DNA from: Gnetum montanum
Taxonomy: Eukaryota > Streptophyta > Gnetopsida > Gnetales > Gnetaceae
Assembly: GCA_015680685.1 (NCBI GenBank)
Contig: MNCI01008611.1
Span: 75,818 to 112,251 of the forward strand
DNA length: 36,434 bases
Direction of reading: 5' to 3'
Shown here: positions 19,695 to 31,615 of the stretch, one piece after another
Layout: the number at the start of each line of letters is the position of its first letter
How positions within the stretch are numbered: position 1 is the first letter of the stretch
Translations under genes and position numbers: made by a program
The notes under the pieces: model-generated
Told to the model about the DNA's origin: nothing
The model's database searches: none
Seen by the model: the letters and a program-made list of their open reading frames with translations, nothing else

Positions 19695-20613
19695 TGATGA
19701 AGTGCCAATTGGTCGATGCGTTTACTAGGCCGTGTATACGGGGTCCTGTATACGTGGCCGCGTCGATGTGGCCTCATATACGCGGCCCCGTCGATGCATC
19801 AATTCATGCGTCGACATGGCCTTGTTTATGCGGCACCTATTTCAGCCTATAAATAAGAGGGCCTTCCGCCTCTCTTGTGCATCTTTTTTTCAGTTGTAGT
19901 AAAGCTCTTGTAGTTTGTTTCCGCAAGAGTTAGAATATTTTTCAAGTGCCCGCAGTAGGTGTAAGAAAGGTGTTCGGCTCTTTATTCGAGCACCAATATA
20001 CCTGAGCCCATTGGCGTGAACGGCAATAAAGACAAGCTTTTAGATCATTCCTTGCAACAATTGGACTTAGTTATTTAATGCATCTCATAGTTTAAATATT
20101 TCTATGCTTTAATAGTTCTTACATTTATTTTGTTATTATTTTAATCATTATTGCTTGATTATAGTACGTAGGAACCATAAGTACGACCATCTCAAACATA
20201 AATCCAACGCTTGCTAACCCAGTGATGCTTAACGTCTGGTAACCTAGTAGTGGTTAAGGGGATGCTTAGGATGTGCACGAAAGATGGGATCGGATACTTA
20301 TGCTAGGAATAGTTAGGAAATAGCTTAGGATAATTCTAGATTAGATAATATTTCATTCTTTACTTTCCGTACCTTAATTAGACGCCAAAAGATAAAGTAA
20401 AAAGCTATAAAAATTAGTTGCCTCAATCTCACTTAACCATCACTACTAGAACATCACAAGTGAGGTTGGGAAGACAACGACCATTCTAACTAAGGGTTTG
20501 TTGGTTAAGGTCTGGTGTATGCAAAGTTCTTACAGTCTACGAAATTCGATCGAGTCACGTGTGAACGCCCGTGATTCACATGGTTGGGCGTAGGGGTACC
20601 TAGCCACTCATCA
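19695..20613 (+). repeat. 5' LTR of copy D
   Basis: Starts TGATGAAGTGCC and ends GCCACTCATCA, followed by a primer site. The TATA box TATAAATA is at 19848-19855 and a CGGCAATAAAG polyadenylation block is near 20022. The U3 has palindromes centred on GTATAC and TCGATG (about 19712-19820) where M1, B and F carry GATATC. The left flank ACTAC (19690-19694) would be the target duplication; its partner is not seen because the 3' end of D is missing. Confidence 0.85.
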
Positions 20614-20614
20614 T

Positions 20615-20635
20615 TGACATCGTTGCTGAGGACTG
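20615..20635 (+). other. Primer-binding site of copy D (tRNA-Asp type)
   Basis: TGACATCGTTGCTGAGGACTG starts 1 nt after the LTR end and resembles TGGCGCCGTTGCCGGGGA, with transitions at CpG-like positions. Confidence 0.7.
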
Positions 20636-20780
20636 TTAGTCTTAAATGTGCCCTTTAACCTTAGCAAACATATTATTCATGTTGTTGGAATGGAATCATG
20701 ATAGTAACATTTACACATGCTAGGTAGATTAAAGTAAAAGAGTAAGGTACACCGATTAAATGGATCATCTAACATCCAAG

Positions 20781-23750
20781 ATGTCTTCTCACAAGAGAGG
20801 TGTATCCAACCCACTAGTGCCACAAGAATGTCGGGTGGTATACAAGCATCCTGATGATTATGTCCCTAACTTCACCTTCATCCTACATTAGAATGAACAT
20901 CTGCGATGGCGGGACATGGAAGGCAACATTGTACTACCGCCCGACCGATCAGTACTTGGAATGTTGTTTCACAATCTAACCAGACTTGGCATCTAGGACC
21001 GCAGTGTGGAGTACATCATGGAGGATCATGACTATCGAGACTATCATCCCACTAAGGCCCAATGAGCACGAGATCAGCAGCAGGTAGAACGATATGAGCA
21101 CATGAAGGTGAAGCAGTTCAGTAACCCCTTATTCTTGCAAGGGTTGCAAGACGATGGGGAACCTGTCTTTCATGATTCCCATTCAGTAAAACTTTCTTTG
21201 GGGAGGTAGATCATTTAGTCTATCATCCAGAACAAGCCTCCTAGCAACCGAGATCCCCAAGGGGATGGAGGGTCACGTGGGAGAAGTCACGGATCAGGCA
21301 AGGATGGGCAGGATGATCGCGGCAGTCATTAGAGTAGAGGGGGAGATCGACACCAGATCGATGGTTACTCCTCTCCTTCTTCTTCATCCTCTTGCTTCCC
21401 TCTACCATCATCCAGTTCAGATTTTGATCATAACCGTGGTAGAAAGGAGCAAGGAGATGGTGGTCATGATGACCGAAGGGACCGTCGTGGAGAATTGTGT
21501 GACCAATCCCACGGGGTTCACTGTCATTAAAGGAGGGGTAGTCGAAATCATCATAGACACCTTTTTGCTCAGCAGGACTATGACTCAGATGAGCCATTGT
21601 TGGCTACTCGGAGCATGCTCCATATTGTCGAGGTAGTTTCGATCCCTAGTAGGCACTTGAAGGATAGCCAAATCAAACGCATTGATATGAACAACAACCC
21701 CAGATTTAAAGGGGGATACAATTGTGATTCGCAAGCTCACTTGCAAGTGTTCCATGATGCTTGCACCTTGTAGAATATTAATAATGATTGGCAGAAGCTT
21801 AAGCTATTCCCTCGCACACTCATCAAGGAAGCAAAAAGTTGGTACCGGTCTTTGGAACTGGAATCAATCAGAAGATGGAGTACGATGCTTGAAATCTTCA
21901 ATGACAAGTATCATACCTACTCCAAAGTGGCGAATATGAGATGTTAGATCCAAGGGTGGAAGTACGGTAACATGAACCTTTGGATGCAGCCATGAATAGG
22001 TACTATTCATTGTTACATCGATGCCTTGGTCATGGCTACTCTTAGCAGGCACAGCTTCGCCATATCATTGATGGGCTCTGCTTTGAAATAAGAAAGACCA
22101 TTGGCATGTACACCCAGGGACAATTATCAGAACTTAGGGCCCATCAACTACAACACCTCATTGAGCAAGTGTCCAAAAAAAGGGGGCAACTCAGAAAGAA
22201 GGAGTGTAGAGGAGTTTAACCAGGATCCTTCCATCAAAAAGAGAGAATTCCAGTTTTGTGAAGATGAGGAGGAATCACCATTGGAAGTAGCGGTGAACCA
22301 AAAGACCTTGCCTTTACAAAAGTTTGTGGCAAAGGTTGATAAGATGTGGGACTCTTTGGATGAAAAATTTCAAAGTGTGATGAAAATTGCAAAAGAGTCC
22401 AGAAAGCAAGGTAATGATCGAGATCGACGTAGGAAGAAGTAAGCTGAACGTGTCCACCATAAGGGTAAGGGCAAAGTTGCTATAGCAGAATAGGTTGTAG
22501 ACTTTGACACGAAGGAGTACAATGAATGTGGCATATGCTAGTATGAACATCCTAAGGGGTGTTGTCCTATGGTGTCACATCTTCAAGATTCTGGGGTGTA
22601 CGCATTGAATTCTTGCTTGGCAAGGAGGCAAACACCCCAAAGATTGCCTTACCCACAAGGCAACCTAAGGCAGTTCCACCAGCCGCAAGGGTATTACCCA
22701 AGTGGAGCGCCACCGCAACCTTATGAATACTTTCAACAATGGCAACAACCAAAACTATAGGGAATGCCACCTCCAATGCAGCAGTACCCTTACCAACAAC
22801 CAGATCCCTATGGGTACTACGTTCAACAACTAGTCTTTCCATGGGACTCTTCCATTCATGCCACATTTTAGAATTATTACCATCCCCCAGAATATTTCAG
22901 ACCACAATCTCCATCACCTAGGGGGAAAATCCCATATCTTTACTATCCTCCATCACCTTCCCCTACCACTCCTTCTCCACAACATCCCACTCAGCTACCA
23001 CCTGCTCCACCTATGTAGGGGGAGATACCACCACAACCACAGCAACGAAATGCTACAAGGGCTGTCAACCTACAACCGGCACCCTAGTCGAGTGGACCGG
23101 AATCCAAACCACGAAAATGTCCTTTTTTCTAGCCCAACAATCTGAACATACCGTCACATACACCTGTGGCCAATGCCTCTGAACTACAAACCGCCTCTAC
23201 TATTCCACTGCTTGATGAGCCCTCAAACCAAACACCCTCCAATGTACAAACGGTCATGCTCACTTATGCCATGATTGACTGGATAAAGGCAAGGCATCTT
23301 CCTTGGAAAGTGACTGATCTGGGAAGCCCCCTCATCCATCTTCAGGTGGCAAGGAATGAGTCATGTAACGTTCTTCTGGACTCGGGGTCAAGGGTCAATT
23401 TGATTTCTCATGATATGTACAAGAATTGGAACCTGCCCCCATTAAAGAAGAGCAACATTTGGCTTGAGTTGGCAGACCGATCCATCACCGTTCCCTTGGG
23501 ATTGGTGGAGGATATTGTGACCACTGTTTGTGGGTGGTCCTATCCTACTGATTTCCTCGTTATCCGTGTGGAGAATTGCAAGGGGAACTTTCCTATCATA
23601 ATGGAAAGAGCTTGGCTGAGCATGGTGGATGTGAGACTAGGACTCCAAGATCTTTCCCTTGAAATTTTAAAGGAAAATCCTTTTGGAAAGATCGAGAAGA
23701 AGCATGTCCCATGCATCGTGTACAGTGACTCAGGGTGCAACTGTGTGTAG
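20781..23750 (+). pseudogene. gag-protease ORF of copy D
   Basis: The ATG at 20781 (MSSHKRGVSNPLVP) lies at the same distance from the primer site as in B and E; an in-frame ATG at 20760 is possible. A conserved N-terminal domain (YKHPDDYVPNFTFIL) is followed by a Ser/Arg/Gly/Asp-rich region (about 21240-21560). The retrotransposon gag core (LKLFPRTLIKEAKSWYRS, LEIFNDKYHTYSKVANMR, IIDGLCFEIRKTIGMYTQG) spans about 21780-22150. A CX2CX3HX4C zinc-knuckle-like motif is at about 22523-22561. A Pro/Gln/Tyr-rich stretch follows, then a retropepsin-like domain open from 23166 to 23750, with CNVLLDSGSRVNLI holding the catalytic Asp (about 23379) and LELADRSITVPLG downstream, as in plant gypsy proteases. 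Frameshifts split gag. No RT follows, because the sequence changes at 23751 to copy E in reverse. Confidence 0.75.
23166..23750 (+). pseudogene. Retropepsin-like protease domain of copy D
   Basis: A 194-codon open frame. LLDSGSRVNLI provides the D-S-G active-site triad at residues 72-74; plant Athila/Tat-type relatives often have D-x-G-A-S here, so Arg for Ala-type spacing is slightly unusual. LADRS and the following GLVEDI match the conserved part downstream of the active site. The enzyme would process gag. It is the only gypsy-type enzyme domain in the window, and its long open frame contrasts with the broken gag before it. Confidence 0.75.
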
Positions 23751-26255
23751 TAATTATGGTCTTAGGATGTCTCTGCTATTTGGACAGGAGCAAGGTTATC
23801 AACCGAGGGTGTAGGTGAAGGCTTAGGTGGACTACAAGGTTGAAAGAAAGGTCTTTTCTTTGATTAAGAATTTGACCCCTTCAATTGATGATAAGATTGC
23901 AAATTAATAGCTGTCGTAGCATTATGTTGTTGTGGTGGAGTGGGCAGTTCATCGTATATTGGTGGAGTAGGTGGTAGCTATGCAATTGAAGGATGAGTGT
24001 GTGTAGGGACAAGAGGAGGATAAGGATAAGAGGTGGTATCCCTTCTTTCATGTGGCAAATGAGCTCAATAATAATCTAAAGGATGGTAGTGAGGCTAGAA
24101 ATTAGAAACATGACTGGAGGAGTTATGTGGAGACATGGGTTGTTGCATGTGATAACCATATGGATTAGGTTGTCAGTAAGGGTACTATTATCTTAGCGAT
24201 GCCAGTGCCCATGATTATGGTTGCTACCATTATTGATACTATTCATATAGCTGCGGTGGAGCTCCACTTGGATAATACGGTTGTTGCTGGTGGAACTACT
24301 TGAGATTATCTTGAGGATAAGGTAACCTTCTGGATGTTTACCTTTGTGTAAGTCATGGATGTAAGGCATACACCCCAAACTTCTATAGATGTGACACAAT
24401 GAGGCAACATCATTAGGATGTTTGTATTGATAGATGTCACACCCATGATCATTATCTAATTCACTATTCATAATCTCTTCTATTGTAGCAATCTTGCCCT
24501 TACCTTTATAATATGCATGTTTAGCTTTCTTATGCCTGCTACGCTCATGCTCACTACTTTGTTCTTTGGACTCTTCAAAAATTTTGAGAACAGGTTGGAA
24601 TCTATTGTCCATTGAGTCGCTTAACTAATTAACCTTAGTTGTAAGTTCAAATTGGAATTTTTGAAGTGGCAAGACTTTCTTATGCACCCCCTCATCAATC
24701 CTCACTATGAAAAAATCGAAACTCCCTCTTATAGATGGAACGATCATAGTTATACTCCTTTGCACTTTTTCTTTTTCTTAGTTTGCCCTCCTCTTTGGTA
24801 ACTTGCTCTATTAACCTTTGTACCTTATGGGCTATTACTTCTGACAATCACCCTTGGGCATAGACACCAAGGGTTTTTCTCATTTCATTACGAAGCTCAT
24901 CTACAATGTAGCAAAGTTGAGCCAATTAAGAATAACCATGGCTAGGGCATTTGGGCATCAAGATATAGTATCGACCAATGGCAACATCCAAGGGTTTGTG
25001 TGTTCCTTGTTTTCACCCTTAAAGTTGCTTCCTTAAGTTGGACACTCTGGAGTAGGTTTGATACTTATCATTGAACAACTCAAGCATGGTATTCCATTAT
25101 CTAATAGATTGCAACTCTAAGGACTAGTACCAATTTTTTTCTTCTTTGATGAGTGTCCTTGGGAACAACTCTAGTTTCTAGCACTCATTCTCTATGTTTT
25201 ACAAGGCACATGCATCTTGGAAAGCTTGAAGATGATTTTGTGAATCAAAGTTGTATCCTCTCTCAAATAGAGGAATATTGTTCATGTCTAGACATTTGAT
25301 TTGACTATCTTTCACATGCCTTGTTGGAATTTTGACTACCTTTTTTGATGTTAAGCATACTTTAGGTAGCAAATAGAGGCTCATTGAGGCCTTGATCATG
25401 GTGATTACAATGCTCTCTACTACCCCTTCGTTTATTGTAATGTACCTCTCTTGAATGTCTATGCCTTTAATCCTGTCTATCCCAATAGTCCCTTTGGTTA
25501 TTTTGGTTCCATTAGTTCTTTCGTTCATTTTGATCACCTCCATCATGGTCTCAACATTTGCAGTCATGATTAGAGCCAGAAGAAGAAGAAGATGACAAAG
25601 GGAAAGAGGAAGGAGAATCAACACCATCATGGTGCCTACTACCACCTCTTTGACGATTGCAACCACAATCACGATCGTGCTTCTTGTTTGAATCCTTATC
25701 TTAACTTGCCCCTCTAGATCCACCTTTGTCATTGGATCCCTTATTACTAGAATCAAGATTGTGAATGGTGGAGTGCAAGTTCTAGTTTTGACCTCCATCA
25801 TTAAAGTCAAAGAGAGGAGTTTCATTGAATAAAAGACCCCTAGAGAAGGGTTCCCCACTAGCTTGTTGGTACAATAGAAATGGAGAATTGTTAAGTCCTT
25901 TTCCTTTTGAAAGTTCATAGTGTTGTTGTAGTTACCGATCTCACAAACATTGTGCTTTGGTGGGACAACAATCCTTGGCATTAGCATCTTCCACAATATA
26001 TTCCCCATGGTGGTCTTGAAGACCACATTGTGCAAGCATTTGATAGAGCATTGCAGAAGTGGCATGATTGGGTGGCAACACAATGTTGTCCTCCATGTCA
26101 TGCCATCGCAGCTATTCACCCTGGTGTAGGATGAAGTTGAAGTTCGGCACATACTCATCAGGATGAGTATATATAATTCAATACTATGAAGGCTTTTACA
26201 GATTAACTTTGTTGGCCTTAGGTGGAGTAGCACTCCTCTGAGAAGAAAACATTTT
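23751..26255 (-). pseudogene. gag of copy E
   Basis: The ATG at 26255-26253 (MFSSQRSATPPKANK) lies about 140 nt after a primer site. The N-terminal domain (THPDEYVPNFNFILHQGE, WHDMEDNIVLPP) matches copy D. A Ser/Asp/Arg-rich region with SSFPLSSSSSSGSN follows, then the gag core (ELFPRTLIKE, LELFNDKYQTYSRVSNLR), a knuckle-like CDIYQYKHP near 24450 where the second Cys is Tyr, and a C-terminal part near 23800 (RPFFQP, SVDNLAPVQIAETS). It ends abruptly at the junction with copy D, before any protease would start. Many TAG stops and frameshifts are present. Confidence 0.7.
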
Positions 26256-26390
26256 CAGTTAGTGAATAAAAATCATAGTTGCTCTAAGAATTTGTTGTAG
26301 TAATTATGAAATAAGATATGAATTTAATGTTCATTCCAATGATTTAAATACTTTTCACTAGGTTCTATATAGCACACAAAACAACAAAAA

Positions 26391-26411
26391 GGTTCCTAGA
26401 AATGGTGCTAA
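26391..26411 (-). other. Primer-binding site of copy E (decayed tRNA-Asp type)
   Basis: On the minus strand it reads TAGCACCATTTCTAGGAAC beside the LTR end. Compared with TGGCGCCGTTGCCGGGGAT nearly all differences are transitions, chiefly G to A, so it is a degraded version of the same site. Confidence 0.5.
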
Positions 26412-26716
26412 TGATGACCAGCAAGGTACCGCTACACCCAATCATACAAATCACTAAGGCATTACATGCAATCTGGTCAAATTTAGTGGACCTATAGTTA
26501 TCTCATATACTAGTTTCTCTAAGAAGTAAAATAGCATTGAGAACATTTGTTGTCTTGCCAACCACACTTGTAAGGCCTAAGGATATGGTTTAAGTGTAAT
26601 TGAGGCATATGAATTTTTGTTATTTTATATTTATGGATGTAATTGCCTACAACAAGAATAAAGAGTCAAGTCAATTAAAAGCTAAGTTTTCTATTGCCTA
26701 GATAGCCTAGCATAAG
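26412..26716 (-). repeat. 5' LTR of copy E, left piece (split by copy B)
   Basis: Plus-strand start TGATGACCAGCAAGGTACC is the reversed LTR end. The LTR continues to 26716, where copy B is inserted, and resumes at 33117. Confidence 0.75.
26712..26716 (+). repeat. Left target-site duplication of copy B (ATAAG)
   Basis: ATAAG precedes the 5' LTR of copy B and ATAAG at 33112-33116 follows its 3' LTR exactly. Confidence 0.85.
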
Positions 26717-27575
26717 TGATGAATCGTGGTTTTCCAGGCCCTAATATTGGGTATGTGATATCAAGTACATGATATCAGGTACGCGATATCATACCTTGGA
26801 TGTGATATCGTGATTACTATGTTGGCCTATAAATATAGCACTTAGGCACATGAGGAGGGCTCTCTTTCCGGTAAGTCTTTGGGTCAAGTCTATTTGTTAG
26901 TTTTTAGTTTGTATTCAGTTAGTTTCTAGTTCTTTTCCCAAGTGCATGCCCACAGTGTGATGCTTGTAAATGTACGAAACCTTTATTTGACACACACATG
27001 ATCGGTAATAAAGATTGAGATTACTACATCATTGTAGCATTCACTTAGATTTTAATTATTTAATTCTTGATTATTATTTATTGCTTTCTTAGTCAAAAAT
27101 TTTTTATTATCATTTAATAACTTTTTTCATAATGCGGAATGAGTACGTCTTAATCATGAACATTTAAGTGTCCCTATGTGGTAACCCAGTAGTGTATTAA
27201 GTAGTGCTTTGAGTGATGTGTGCTTGGTGATCCCAGATGTAGTACATGAATTCCAAGATGCATATAGATGATTAAGGATGCATGCTCATCACACTTAGGC
27301 TAGCTTAGATTTTATTTTCCATTGTCTATTAGTTTACTAAAGTTATTTCTCACTACCATTAGGAGTAAGCATAGTATTAGAACTCACATCATACATCTCA
27401 GCTAGACTAGACCATACGTGACAAAGCAAATACTAGTCCAGGTGGGAAGACAACAAACTATGATCAAAGTATGACTATCTAGGTGCCACAACAGTCCATC
27501 TGCAGAGTTTGACCAAATCGTGTGTACATGCTCGTATTCATATGGTTGAGCATAGGGGTACCTTGTCAATCATCA
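26717..27575 (+). repeat. 5' LTR of copy B
   Basis: Starts TGATGAATCGTGG and ends CAATCATCA. The U3 has four GATATC-type palindromes (26755-26815), the TATA box TATAAATA is at 26828-26835 and AATAAA at 27007-27012. The partner LTR at 32221 is clearly diverged, mostly by transitions, so the insertion is old. Confidence 0.9.
26828..26835 (+). promoter_or_regulatory. TATA box of the copy B 5' LTR
   Basis: TATAAATA within GGCCTATAAATATAGCAC, which is conserved in the 3' LTR (32346-32353) and nearly so in copy A (8787-8794). Confidence 0.65.
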
Positions 27576-27576
27576 T

Positions 27577-27594
27577 TAGTGCCATTGCTGGGGA
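27577..27594 (+). other. Primer-binding site of copy B (tRNA-Asp type)
   Basis: TAGTGCCATTGCTGGGGA lies 1 nt after the LTR end and matches TGGCGCCGTTGCCGGGGA at 14 of 18 bases, all differences being transitions. Confidence 0.8.
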
Positions 27595-27709
27595 CGGTGC
27601 TAGTTATCTAAATTAGTTATATGATACAAGATCGTTGTAACAAGGTATTAACAATATATAGTTCAGAAAAAGAAATTAAATTCAATTAAGTTACACACAA
27701 TTCACAACA

Positions 27710-30152
27710 ATGTCTCTTTCACAAGACAATGATAACACAACATTTAGCAAGGCAATTCATTAGAGAACCAATGAAGAAGTTTGGAGTACTCAATCTTATG
27801 CAAGAGTTTCATACGTTCATAGACACCCCAATGATACTCAAGGACTTTTATCATCCAACTTAGACACCTCTCATGAAGATGGGACATCCCCTAGAATGAG
27901 GGGGCTCGTAAGGCCTATGACCTTCTCAATGGATAGTAAGAGTACATCAGGGGATGATTGGGAGACTTAGAAAAGTCATGATGAGTTTTTCAGTTCCCTC
28001 TCTTTCTTCGCTCTTTCAATGTCGGGTTGTGACATAGATGACTATTCCTCAAGGGGTTGGCGTAGAAATAAAAATCAAACCCATGGGCAAAATCAGGAAT
28101 GCCAACATGAACATAGACAACATTGTCCCAACTCATGAACTCACAACCTATTTAGTGATGATGAACCCTTGTTGGCCACTAAGAGTCTAATGCATATAAC
28201 AGAGGCCATTCAGATATCTCACAGGCATCACAAGGAAAGCTGTCTACCCAAGCTTGATTTAAACAACTTTCCTAAGGTCTTAGGAGGCTATGATTTAGAT
28301 CTACAACATCATTTACAAGCCTTCTATGATGCCTATGTATGGAATAACGTTTAGAATGGATGGAAATGGCTTAAGCTCTTCCCTATGATACTCGTTGGCC
28401 AAGCTAAAGTGTGGTACAAGTCTTTAAAATCGAATTTAATTCATCATTGGCCTGCAATGGTAAACCTCTTCAATGAAAGATATGAAACCTATGCAGGAGT
28501 GTTAGCCTTGAGGAGGCAAATCCAAGAGTGAAAACAAGGGTAGCATGAACCCTTGAACATGGCCTTAGAAAGATATTACTCTTTGTTAAACAAATACCTA
28601 GGCCATGGGTTCTCTGAGGAAAGGCTAATGTATTACATCATGGATGGGCTCTGTAATGAAACAAGGGAGACCGTAGGGATGTATGCCTTAGGTCAACTAT
28701 ATGAACTACGAACCCATCAATTCCAAGAGCTTATTAAGTGGGTAGAAAAAGAAGAAGGAGAAATAGCCAAATGAGAGAATGTTCAAAATCCTCAATAGGA
28801 CCAAACTCTTGAAGTAACAAAGGTCCATAATCATAAAGAGGAGAAATCAACTCACCTTGAGGAGGTAAAATTGTTTCTACCTTTGCCAATACTAAAATCA
28901 CTACATAAAATCGAGGCAAAGATCAACAAGATGATGGAGTGGGTACATGAAAAATGTAGAAAATATGTAGACATTATTAGAGGGAAACCCATGCAAGATA
29001 ACGTAGACGAACAAAACAAACAGAGGATACCAAACCTAGAAATAGGACAAAACACCATTCAACAATTGGAAAGAAGGGCCTAAGAAAATGAGAATAGGGG
29101 CTCAACTGCAAAACATAAGTATCAATGCGATGTTTTCCTATATGATCACCCAAGAGGCTAATGTCCAATCTTTTCACATCTACATGAGCATTGGGGAAGA
29201 ATGTTACATCCAAATTTCATATAGAAGTACATGGTTGGGTGCATCCTTATCCCACAACTTTATGGGCAATTCCACAACTCATCTTACTATCTGTGGGTAA
29301 ATTCTTACTAGCCTTAGTACTGTGCTCAACCACAGTGGCAAAACCCCTAGTTATGAGGAAGGCCATCACCAAACTGGCCACACCCTTTGTATCACCCGAA
29401 ACCAAGCGCTTATTATGTTCAACACCTTGTTTCTCCAACTGGATTAACATTCTCAAATTCACCTTGTCGTTATCACTCTCCTAAGTATCATCAACCCATG
29501 TCCTCTCCTATGAGATCACCACCTCATGTTCCTTACACTCATCCTTACTCGTAATATTCTCATCCTTCATCTCCTCCTACATTACCACCAGTTGTATTGG
29601 AAGGTTTTGTACCATAGCACCAACCAACCAATGTTACTTGTGCTGCTATTATCAACAATAGTGGGAGTCCTCCATAATGTCAGAAGCATCCTTTCTTTAG
29701 GCATGGTCATAGAAAGAGATAGCACAGTTTTGAAACCATTACATCCTCCAACTTAGCGCAAGCCCAACACCGTATGCATCTTCCTCTTCAAACTCAACGT
29801 TTCCTATCACATTATCTAGGCCACCGATTAATACTCTAATACCCATGTGGCCTAACAAATCTAACAACATGAGAAGACATATTGATCCTTGCATTCCATC
29901 TTATGGTCATGGGTGCCATGGTGGGTAGCTTCTTATCACATGACCACATCTTATAGTCTACCCCACTATGCCTACTTTAATCAAGTGTGTGAACCTCAAT
30001 TTGGGTACATTCCTACCACCACATCAAAAGACACCTAGTGGTTTGGATATGATTGGACCCCAATATTTTCAACATGCATGGATCCTAATTTTTCATTTAT
30101 TAATTCTTGCCATGATCAAAGGTTCAGTCATGGGGGATACCCTCCATTCTAA
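27710..30152 (+). pseudogene. gag-like ORF1 of copy B
   Basis: The ATG at 27710 (MSLSQDNDNTT) lies 134 nt after the LTR. The N-terminal part contains YVHRHPND. The gag core lies at about 28240-28770: LPKLDLNNFPKVLGGYDLD, WLKLFPMILVGQAKVWYKSL, LFNERYETYAGVLALRRQ and a 73-codon open stretch (28553-28774) with MDGLCNETRETVGMYALGQ. A Lys/Glu-rich segment (28871-29083) follows, then a knuckle-like CDVFLYDHPRG (about 29130; second Cys is Phe), then a Pro/His/Ser/Tyr-rich tail ending SHGGYPPF-like at TAA 30150-30152. The same ending in copy A argues that ORF1 stops here by design, with no protease. Many TAG stops and frameshifts after 29090. Confidence 0.75.
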
Positions 30153-31615
30153 CAAACAAAATTAGTAAATGTTTTTCCTTTTCTCTAGTTTTACAATTTT
30201 TTTTGTTTTCCAATTTTTCATTTTCTAATTTTCATCTTTCAATTTATCGTTTTATCTTTTTGAGATGATCTCATTTGTGAATAAAAATACTCACGTGACC
30301 TGTTGGTTGATGTGTTATTCTATATTATTGAGTCACAAGGGACTAATTATTTGGATAGTGAGGCCACAACATCCACCCACCCATTCTATTAATAAGAGGT
30401 TCTACTCTAGGTATAGTGATATTCTTGTTTTCATTAAAACTTAAAGTAACTTTGTACTCATTATGCCTAGAGCAAAGAGTGATGAACTAAGAGGGAATGG
30501 AAAGGGTGTGACATCAAGGGGACTTGTGGATTCTCTTTGGTGACATCTGTAGGTGCTATCATGCACCTTTGTTGTACTAAGATCCTTGTAGATTTAAGAA
30601 AAAATGGGAGTAAGAGTTGTGATAAGACACTCAATAAAGGAACTCAATGCTATTCTAGGGGGTTCCACTGGAAATACATGCACCATGCCTGAAGATTGGT
30701 GGCTTCTCTAGATCACTTTTGGTAAAGACAAAGTGCAAAAAGTGGCCAGAAGAAGAAAAAGACAAGGAAAAAAAAAGAGAGAAAAAGAAAAGTAAGAGGA
30801 AAAATAAGAAATGAAGCAGAAAAGAAAAGACCAAGAAAAACATGTTGCAGACAAATTTGAATTACTCCTCCCTTGTGCAAAATGCCAAGTGATTGTACGC
30901 CTTGCTATCATGATGCTCTTATGGTTGTCTATCATTGGGATAAAATAATGTGATGTCACTAATTAGAGGTATGGACTTGGTTTTGATCTTGGAGAGAAAG
31001 GCTAATGGTGCTTTAATCGCACACAACACTTAGGATTCATTGTGTCTAGGGTAAGTTACCTCACATCCTGATCTCTATAATCCCTTTTGTAATTCTTCTC
31101 ATGTCATGGTCCAAGTACTTCTAACTTGTGTCTTTTGTGGCATATAATTCATACATCATAACAGTGGTGCTTAAGATGTGTGTGTTTTGTTGCATAGGTG
31201 TAGGTTACATTTAACCATTCTAGTGCCTATGCACATTTTAAGGTGTGGTTACATGAGGATATTATAAATTGGAACTTGCTTTAGGGAGGACCCACTTGCA
31301 TGACTTTTGTAATTTGTACTTGTTGCACACCACCACATCATTTTATACCCTTCGAGTACTCCCTTGCCAAATCTATTCTTTTCTTTATCATCATTTTATT
31401 AAATGTTCCTCAGAACCATTACATGTCCTTTTATGTGTCACCTGAACAGATCAGGTTTGACATTAAACTTTTAGGACAACTTCCTTGAAAAATTTCTAAC
31501 TCTAGAATCATACTAAGCAATGAATTAAGCATTTATTAAAGGTAATGAGTAAGGTATAAGATAACCAAATTTCTTTAAACAACCTTACTAACAATTAGTT
31601 CTTATGTGATTATAG
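30153..31615 (+). other. Conserved non-coding spacer between ORF1 and ORF2, copy B
   Basis: It matches 3926-5858 of copy A in blocks but has no long ORF. A purine-rich tract at 30735-30840 (many AGAAGAAAAA runs) replaces sequence seen in A. The 3' end has TACTAAC at 31586-31592 and AG at 31614-31615, directly before the ORF2 ATG. Confidence 0.6.
31586..31615 (+). promoter_or_regulatory. Putative splice branch point and acceptor before ORF2, copy B
   Basis: TACTAAC, a textbook branch-point sequence, lies 24 nt from the acceptor AG, the same spacing as in copy A. The AG abuts ATG 31616. Confidence 0.5.

Noticed and set aside
21265-21636. 123-codon plus-strand ORF and its 118-codon antisense
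   Set aside because: Both overlap the Ser/Arg/Asp-rich gag segment of copy D, and the family-conserved reading is in another frame.
25199-26233. 344-codon open minus-strand frame as an intact novel gene
   Set aside because: The frame is long, but its peptide is low-complexity (Ile, Leu, Thr, Met-rich). Homology to the copy D gag lies in a different frame over the same bases, so it is an alternative-frame ORF over decayed gag.
27577-27594. tRNA-Asp gene fragment
   Set aside because: Only the 18 nt complementary to the tRNA 3' end are present, at the LTR edge; it is a primer-binding site.
30655-30959. Phe/Leu/Ser-rich membrane-like minus-strand ORFs
   Set aside because: They translate the purine-rich tract of the copy B spacer in reverse; such tracts give Phe/Ser/Leu-rich peptides by composition.
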